The notes beneath the pieces were generated by a model that was not told where the DNA came from, did not search any database, and was given only the letters and a program-made list of their open reading frames with translations. A stretch of DNA of 64,000 nt from positions 62,001 to 126,000 of the forward strand of contig NZ_AP023177.1 of assembly GCF_013426895.1 (NCBI RefSeq). Reading direction: 5' to 3'. The stretch is from Paraburkholderia largidicola (GTDB lineage Bacteria; Pseudomonadota; Gammaproteobacteria; Burkholderiales; Burkholderiaceae). The position numbers and the translations under genes are program-made. Shown here piece after piece: positions 58,696 through 64,000 of this stretch (the stretch's first letter is position 1; every line of letters starts with the position of its first letter).

Positions 58696-61289
58696 GCACG
58701 GCCGAACCGCGAATCGTGACTGATGTAAACCTCGACCTGAAAGACGGGCCGGACGCGCCGCAGTATGTAAAAGATGCGCTCGCGCAAACATGGCGCGACC
58801 CGGGCGGCTTTATCGGCATGCTGTCGGCCGTCAATCACAAGACCATCGCGCGCCGCTTCATCGTCACGACCTTCGTCTTCTTTCTGCTGGCAGGTTTGCT
58901 CGCGCTCGCCATGCGCACCCAGCTCGCGCGGCCGGACGGCCGGCTGTTCGGACCGGACCTCTATGACCAGCTCTTCACGGTGCACGGCTCGACGATGATG
59001 TTTCTGTTCGCCGTACCCGTCATGCAGGCGGTTGCAGCGTGGCTCGTGCCGCTGATGGTTGGCGCGCGCAGCATCGCGTTTCCGCGCGTCAATGCGTACG
59101 CCTATTGGGTGTTTCTGTTCGGCGGCCTGACGTTGTACGTCGCGCTCGTTCTGGGCGCCGGGCCGCGCGCGGGCTGGTTCAGCTATGTGCCGCTCGCTGG
59201 CCCCGACTATTCGACGGGCAAAGGCACAGACATCTGGGCGCAGATGATCACATTCACGGAGATTTCCGGGCTGCTCGAAGCCGTGGTGCTGATTGCGACG
59301 ATCCTCAAGATGCGCGCGCCCGGCATGTCGCTCAACCGCATGCCACTATTCGTATGGGCGACGCTGGTGACGCAGTTCATGGTGCTGTTCGCGATGCCCG
59401 CCGTGATGCTGGCGAGCACTGCGTTGATCCTCGACCGCCTGGTCGGCACGCAGTTCTACAACCCGGCGCTCGGCGGCGACGTGTTGCTATGGCAGCATCT
59501 GTTCTGGTTCTTCGGGCACCCGGAGGTTTACCTGATCTTCATCCCGGCGCTCGGCTTCATGTCGGCGATTGTCGCGACGTTCTCGCGCCGTCCGGTGTTC
59601 GGCTATCCGGCGATGGTGCTCTCGTTGATCGCCACAGCCTTCCTTGCTTTCGGGCTCTGGGTTCACCACATGTTCGCGACATCGGTGCCCGCGCTCGGCA
59701 AGAGCTTCTTTACGGCGGCGAGCGTCATGATCGCGATTCCGTCCGGCGTGCAGATCTACTGCTGGCTCGCGACGCTGCTGACGGGCCGGCTGAACATGAA
59801 AGCGCCGCTGTACTTCGTGCTGGCGTTTTTCTTCAATCTCGTGCTAGGCGGTTTGACGGGTGTGATGCTCGGATCGGTGTCGCTCGATCTGCAGGTGCAC
59901 GACACGTACTTCGTCGTCGCGCACCTGCATTACGTGCTGATCGGCGGCGCTGTGTTTCCGCTGTTTGGCGCGATCTACTACTGGTTTCCGAAAGTGATGG
60001 GCCGGATGCTGGACGAGCGGCTTGGCCGATGGCACTTCTGGCTTTTCTTTATCGGCTTCAACGTGACGTTCTTTCCGATGCATCTGCTCGGTCTGCACGG
60101 GATGCCGCGCCGCGTGTGGACCTGGCCGCACGGCATGGGCTGGGACACGATGAACCTTGGCTCGACCATAGGCGCGTACATGATGGCTGCGGGCATGCTG
60201 CTGTTCATCTTCAACGTAGTGCATAGCAGCAGGCACGGATCACGGGCGGGCGCCGATCCGTGGGGCGGCGGCTCGCTCGAGTGGAGCGTGCCGAGCCCGC
60301 CGCCGCCTCACAACTTCGACGCGCTGCCCGTCGTCCATGCGCAGGAGCCGCTTTGGGAGGCGCCTCGCGAGCCTCGCTGGGTGTCGGGACTGACCGCGAC
60401 CGCGCGCGAAGTGCTGACGACGACCGCGCTCGACGCGCAGCCCGACACGCGTCCGCTGTTCCCAACGCCGTCGATCTGGCCGTTCCTTAGCGCGGTCGCG
60501 ACGACGGTCTTCTTCATCGGCTCGATCTATACGCCGTCGGCGGTGTGGTGGGGCACTGTGCCCGTCGCGATCGCGATGATCATCTGGTTCTGGCCGACGC
60601 GGCGCAACAATGCGATTGCGCGCGCACTGGAACGCTGGCCCGACGACGCGCCGCACGACGGCGCAAAGAAAGTGGCGATGCCACCCGCGCAACCGTCGAC
60701 GCTCGATGTGCGTGGCCTGCCCAGCTACGGCTTCGGGTCACGCAGCCTGATGTGGTGGGCGACCATGGGGCTGATGCTGATCGAAGGCACGGCGTTCGCG
60801 CTCGCCATCGCGATGTACTTCTATCTGCGAGCCGTCAACGCGGTATGGCCGATGCACGCGCCGCCGCCGGCGCTGCTGTGGGGCTCGCTGAACACGGCTG
60901 TACTGATCGCGAGCATGCTGCCCAATGAACTCGCGCGGCGAGCCGCGAACAACGGCAACCGGAAAGGCGCGCGCCTGTGGCTCGTCATTTGCCTCGCGTT
61001 CGCGCTGATGTTTCTGGTGTTGCGCGGCTTCGAGTTCGCCTCGCTCAACGTGATGTGGCACGCGAATGCGTATGGATCGATTGTCTGGCTGCTGCTTGGC
61101 CTTCATACGACCCATCTGATCACCGATACCGTCGATACCGCCGTCCTTGCCGCGCTGCTGTACCTCGGGCCATACGAGGGGAAGCGGCTGGTCGACACGA
61201 GCGAGAACGCGGTCTACTGGTACTTCGTCGTGTTGAGCTGGCTGCCGATTTATCTGGTGATCTATTTCGCGCCACGGATGTCGCCATGA
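58692..61289 (+). CDS. Cytochrome c oxidase subunit I-III fusion
   Basis: An 865-residue fused catalytic subunit. Residues 1-580 are subunit I: HGSTMMFLFAVP, HPEVYLIFIPALGFMS (CuB His cross-linked to Tyr), WVHHMFATS, and DLQVHDTYFVVAHLHYVL with heme a and a3 ligands. From about residue 690 subunit III follows (GFGSRSLMWWATMGLMLIEG, FYLRAVNAVW, LLLGLHTTHLITDTVDT). Fusion of I and III (CoxAC) is known in some proteobacteria and Thermus. No separate coxC is present. It overlaps coxB by four bases. Confidence 0.94.
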   Translation: MSTAEPRIVTDVNLDLKDGPDAPQYVKDALAQTWRDPGGFIGMLSAVNHKTIARRFIVTTFVFFLLAGLLALAMRTQLARPDGRLFGPDLYDQLFTVHGSTMMFLFAVPVMQAVAAWLVPLMVGARSIAFPRVNAYAYWVFLFGGLTLYVALVLGAGPRAGWFSYVPLAGPDYSTGKGTDIWAQMITFTEISGLLEAVVLIATILKMRAPGMSLNRMPLFVWATLVTQFMVLFAMPAVMLASTALILDRLVGTQFYNPALGGDVLLWQHLFWFFGHPEVYLIFIPALGFMSAIVATFSRRPVFGYPAMVLSLIATAFLAFGLWVHHMFATSVPALGKSFFTAASVMIAIPSGVQIYCWLATLLTGRLNMKAPLYFVLAFFFNLVLGGLTGVMLGSVSLDLQVHDTYFVVAHLHYVLIGGAVFPLFGAIYYWFPKVMGRMLDERLGRWHFWLFFIGFNVTFFPMHLLGLHGMPRRVWTWPHGMGWDTMNLGSTIGAYMMAAGMLLFIFNVVHSSRHGSRAGADPWGGGSLEWSVPSPPPPHNFDALPVVHAQEPLWEAPREPRWVSGLTATAREVLTTTALDAQPDTRPLFPTPSIWPFLSAVATTVFFIGSIYTPSAVWWGTVPVAIAMIIWFWPTRRNNAIARALERWPDDAPHDGAKKVAMPPAQPSTLDVRGLPSYGFGSRSLMWWATMGLMLIEGTAFALAIAMYFYLRAVNAVWPMHAPPPALLWGSLNTAVLIASMLPNELARRAANNGNRKGARLWLVICLAFALMFLVLRGFEFASLNVMWHANAYGSIVWLLLGLHTTHLITDTVDTAVLAALLYLGPYEGKRLVDTSENAVYWYFVVLSWLPIYLVIYFAPRMSP

Positions 61290-61618
61290 TGCGGACTTCG
61301 TTTGCCTCGTGGCTCGGTCTGATCGTCGCGCCGTTTGTCGTGCTCGGTGCGCAGAGCCTCAACTATGCGCTCGTGCAGGTGGCGTGTGCGCAGCGCAGCA
61401 CGCTGGCGCTCGATGTCGTCAGCGCGGTCGCATTTCTGTTTTCCGTGGCGGCGACAGTGCTTGCCTACACGCGCTGGCGTCTCATGTCGCGCGCACGCGA
61501 TGCCGACGGGGCCAGCGCTGCTTTCTTTGCGCAGATGGCGATGCTGGCCGCCGCGCTGTCGGCGCTGATCCAACTGATGATGTGGTTCCCGCAATGGTTG
61601 CTCTCGCCCTGTCGTTGA
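61286..61618 (+). CDS. Small membrane protein of the cox operon
   Basis: A 110-residue protein with three hydrophobic segments (SWLGLIVAPFVVLGAQSLNY, ALDVVSAVAFLFSVAATVLA, AMLAAALSALIQLMMWFPQW). It overlaps the coxAC stop by four bases and the ctaG-type gene by 25 bases, so it is part of the operon. Probably an accessory or assembly component; no known family. Confidence 0.75.
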   Translation: MMRTSFASWLGLIVAPFVVLGAQSLNYALVQVACAQRSTLALDVVSAVAFLFSVAATVLAYTRWRLMSRARDADGASAAFFAQMAMLAAALSALIQLMMWFPQWLLSPCR

Positions 61619-62583
61619 AGGCAACGCGCACGCGTGTCAGGTTCGCTATTGCGCTGACATGGGTTGCGTTGCTTACGCCTGGCGTCGCCATTGCGCACGT
61701 GCTGTCCGCCTCGGACCCGGTTGTACCCTCGTTCGGCTGGACGGCCGCGCCTTGGGTGCTTGCGCTGATGATGGCAAGCCTCGTCGCGTATGGGGTCGGC
61801 TATGTGCGTCTGCGCAGCCGCGGCTCGCCGCACGCACGCAGCGCGCGGGTTCGCGCGACCCATCTCGCCGCGTTTGCCGGCGGCTGGCTCGGGCTGGCGC
61901 TCGCGCTTTTCTCGCCGCTCGATCCGCTTGGCACGGCGCTCTTCTCTGCACATATGGTGCAGCATGAATCGATGATGCTGATTGCTGCGCCGTTGCTCGT
62001 GATGGGCCGGCCGCTCGGCGTGTGGATATGGGCGCTGCCGAAGCGTGCGCGGTTGAGGCTTGGATGGCTGGTCAGGACGCGGGCGTTTTCCAGGTTCTGG
62101 CGGGCGCTGAGTTTGCCGCTCGTTGCCTGGCTACTGCACGCCATGGCGCTGTGGGCGTGGCATGCGCCTGCGCTGTTCCAGGCGGCGCTGGTTCATCAAT
62201 GGGTGCATTCGCTACAGCACGCGAGTTTTCTGCTGACGGCCTTGCTCTTCTGGTGGACCGTCGCAGGCGACGGCGCGCGGCGACAGACGGACGGCCACGC
62301 CATGTTGTCGCTGTTCACGACGATGGTCCACACGGGGGCACTCGGCGCATTGATCACACTCGCGCCCGGCCTCTGGTATCCGCTGTACGTCGAACCGTGC
62401 AGCGCGCTAGGCGTCGATCCGCTGCACGACCAGCAGCTGGGCGGGCTCATCATGTGGGTGCCGGCGGCGACTGCGTATCTGGCAGGCGGACTGGCGATCG
62501 CCGCGCGCTGGCTGACGCGTCGCAATGTGCCCATGCTCACAACGCGACATGCGGTGATTGTGCCGCGGGATGGGACGCGATGA
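61594..62583 (+). CDS. ctaG: CtaG-type (caa3) cytochrome oxidase assembly factor
   Basis: A 329-residue polytopic protein with about seven helices. GWLGLALALFSPLDPLGTAL, HMVQHESMMLIAAPLLVMG, WLLHAMALWAWHAPALFQAA and HSLQHASFLLTALLFWWTV carry the His pattern of the caa3_CtaG family (COG3336), proposed to deliver copper to the oxidase. This is distinct from the Cox11-type CtaG. Start at ATG 61594; the end overlaps the cytochrome c gene (ATGA). Confidence 0.88.
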   Translation: MVALALSLKATRTRVRFAIALTWVALLTPGVAIAHVLSASDPVVPSFGWTAAPWVLALMMASLVAYGVGYVRLRSRGSPHARSARVRATHLAAFAGGWLGLALALFSPLDPLGTALFSAHMVQHESMMLIAAPLLVMGRPLGVWIWALPKRARLRLGWLVRTRAFSRFWRALSLPLVAWLLHAMALWAWHAPALFQAALVHQWVHSLQHASFLLTALLFWWTVAGDGARRQTDGHAMLSLFTTMVHTGALGALITLAPGLWYPLYVEPCSALGVDPLHDQQLGGLIMWVPAATAYLAGGLAIAARWLTRRNVPMLTTRHAVIVPRDGTR

Positions 62584-63920
62584 AGCTTCGCCGCATACCG
62601 TCCATCCGCTGGCTCCTCGCGTGCGTGTTGTCGGGCGGCTGCGCGCTCGCGCTTCTGTTCGTTTTACCGACACCCGATGAAGCTGCCGTCGCCGCGCCTG
62701 CGCAAGCGCCGCTGCCTGATAACGCAACGCTCGCGCGCGGCGAATACGTCGCGAAGGCGGGCGATTGCGCAGGCTGCCATACGGCGGCGCAAGGTGGCGC
62801 GCCACTCGCAGGCGGACTGGGCCTCGCATCGCCATTCGGCACGATCATGTCGAGCAACATCACGCCCGACCGGCAATTCGGCATCGGCCAGTACAGCTAC
62901 GAGGATTTCGCGCGCGCGTTGCGCGAGGGTGTGGCGCGGGACGGTAAGCGACTGTATCCGGCGATGCCGTATGCGTCGTTTGCCAAAATATCGGACGACG
63001 ACATGCGGGCGCTGTACGGCTACGTCATGCATCGCGTTGTGCCCGTCGCAAAACCAACGCCGCCTTCTGACGTGGCGTTTCCGTTCAATCAGCGCTGGGC
63101 GCTGCGCTACTGGCAGCTGGCGTTTGCGCCAGGCGGCGTGTACAAACCGCGTGCGGACCGTGACACGCAATGGAATCGCGGTGCGTATCTGGTGCAATCG
63201 CTCGGTCATTGCGGCGCCTGTCACACGCCGCGCGGCGCGGCGTTCCAGGAGCGAGGCTACGACGAATCATCGAAGAGCTATCTCACGGGCAGCGTCAACG
63301 ATCACTGGTTCGCGCCGAACCTCACAGGCGATAAAGGATCGGGCCTCGGCCGGCTGAACGCCGCCGACATCGCGTCGTTCCTGAAGACGGGGCACGCCGG
63401 CGGCGTAATCGCCTATGGCAGTATGGTCGAGCAGATCGAAGACAGCTCTCAATACCTGACCGACGAAGATGCGCAGGCAATCGCGCGCTATCTGAAGTCG
63501 CTGCCAGCGCAAAAGCCGTCCGGCACCTACACGCCGGCCGCCGATCCGGCGCGCGCGTCCGCCAATGGCAACCGCGTGCCCGATGAACTGTCGCTCGGCT
63601 TTAACGTGTATCGCAGTTTTTGTGCGAGATGCCATCGCGATGACGGCATGGGTGTTCCCAACGCCTTTCCTTCGCTGGCGGGTAATCCTTCCGTGCTGAC
63701 GGACGACACGACCTCGCTGATCAGGCTGCTTGTCGAAGGCGGCAATAGTGCGGCTACGCTCACAGGGCCACCGCGCCAGTCGATGCCCGGTTTCGTGGGG
63801 ACGCTGGCCGATGTGCAGATTGCCCAGGTGCTGACATATATCCGCGGTGCGTGGGGCAACAACGCGCAACCGGTCACCGCCAACGATGTCAGCACGCTGC
63901 GCAGCGAACTGCATAAGTGA
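62580..63920 (+). CDS. Triheme cytochrome c, dehydrogenase-subunit type
   Basis: A 446-residue periplasmic protein anchored by an N-terminal helix (LLACVLSGGCALALLFVLPT). Three CxxCH heme sites: DCAGCHTA, HCGACHTP and FCARCHRD, each with a downstream Met. This is the layout of the cytochrome subunits of gluconate/alcohol dehydrogenases. In the cox operon it likely carries electrons from a periplasmic dehydrogenase, or directly to coxB. It overlaps ctaG by four bases. Confidence 0.92.
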   Translation: MKLRRIPSIRWLLACVLSGGCALALLFVLPTPDEAAVAAPAQAPLPDNATLARGEYVAKAGDCAGCHTAAQGGAPLAGGLGLASPFGTIMSSNITPDRQFGIGQYSYEDFARALREGVARDGKRLYPAMPYASFAKISDDDMRALYGYVMHRVVPVAKPTPPSDVAFPFNQRWALRYWQLAFAPGGVYKPRADRDTQWNRGAYLVQSLGHCGACHTPRGAAFQERGYDESSKSYLTGSVNDHWFAPNLTGDKGSGLGRLNAADIASFLKTGHAGGVIAYGSMVEQIEDSSQYLTDEDAQAIARYLKSLPAQKPSGTYTPAADPARASANGNRVPDELSLGFNVYRSFCARCHRDDGMGVPNAFPSLAGNPSVLTDDTTSLIRLLVEGGNSAATLTGPPRQSMPGFVGTLADVQIAQVLTYIRGAWGNNAQPVTANDVSTLRSELHK

Positions 63921-63933
63921 CAGAGGGGGAGCC

Positions 63934-64000
63934 ATGAACGTTGCGCGACAGGTGGTGTCTTTTCTCAGCTCGCGCGGCCTCAAGCTCGCGACAGCCGAAT
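63934..64000 (+). CDS. CinA-family (PncC-like) protein, 3' end outside window
   Basis: The gene opens MNVARQVVSFLSSRGLKLAT and AE at the window edge. GGGGGAG precedes the ATG. The LKLATAE segment directly precedes the conserved SCTGG/SCTAG of CinA C-terminal (nicotinamide-nucleotide amidase) domains. Only 22 residues are visible, so the call is tentative. Confidence 0.6.
   Translation, partial: MNVARQVVSFLSSRGLKLATAE

Noticed and set aside
1..64000. CRISPR arrays, prophage, tRNA or rRNA genes
   Set aside because: No regularly spaced repeats, phage structural genes or recognisable RNA genes were seen on reading both strands.

Overview
The window looks like an accessory replicon (chromid, megaplasmid or island) of a Burkholderia-group betaproteobacterium, probably Paraburkholderia or Caballeronia. 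This rests on the high G+C, codon use, gene content (RidA, YciF/DUF892, DUF4142, hemerythrin, FdhF/YdeP-like oxidoreductase, KaiC-like ATPase, fused cox genes) and many MFS permeases. No species can be named from sequence alone. No rRNA, tRNA, CRISPR array or replication gene was seen.

Layout. 1-5.7 kb: a translationally coupled catabolic operon with an amidohydrolase (5' end outside the window), three different MFS permeases and a Tat-exported amidohydrolase broken by one nonsense codon. 5.7-11.5 kb: an insertion zone with two unrelated IS110-type transposases and a complete 2.55 kb IS91-type element carrying its own tyrosine recombinase. 11.6-16.8 kb: a fumarase, dicarboxylate carrier and fumarase/aspartase-superfamily lyase operon, divergent from a GntR/HutC regulator. 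17.3-19.5 kb: a TetR regulator and DHA2-type efflux pump whose shared operator is readable at two sites. 19.6-24 kb: RidA, then a lipoprotein gene split by a second, inverted, apparently identical IS91-type element.

24.9-28 kb: a double-domain KaiC-like ATPase coupled to a hybrid histidine kinase. 28-54 kb: a stress and signalling region in advanced decay. Broken genes include an FdhF/YdeP oxidoreductase, two short-chain dehydrogenase/receiver relics, DUF2252, a CheB-CheR-kinase hybrid, a formaldehyde-dehydrogenase-like ADH, Mn-catalase, CheB and a CDF metal exporter. Intact genes between them are a glycosyltransferase, RecQ, an SDR, YciF, DUF4142, a hemerythrin protein and several small proteins. 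A 25-residue peptide gene next to DUF2252 occurs twice, the second copy beside a DUF2252 scrap.

54-64 kb: an NRAMP-type transporter, an alpha/beta hydrolase, and a tight aa3-type oxidase operon (coxB with cytochrome c tail, fused coxA-coxC, a small membrane protein, CtaG-type assembly factor, triheme cytochrome c), followed by the start of a CinA-family gene.

The main biological picture is metabolic uptake and respiration modules around a decaying stress-response island, with recent IS traffic. Some single-base frameshifts lie in homopolymers and could be assembly errors. The larger deletions and nonsense codons are harder to explain that way.
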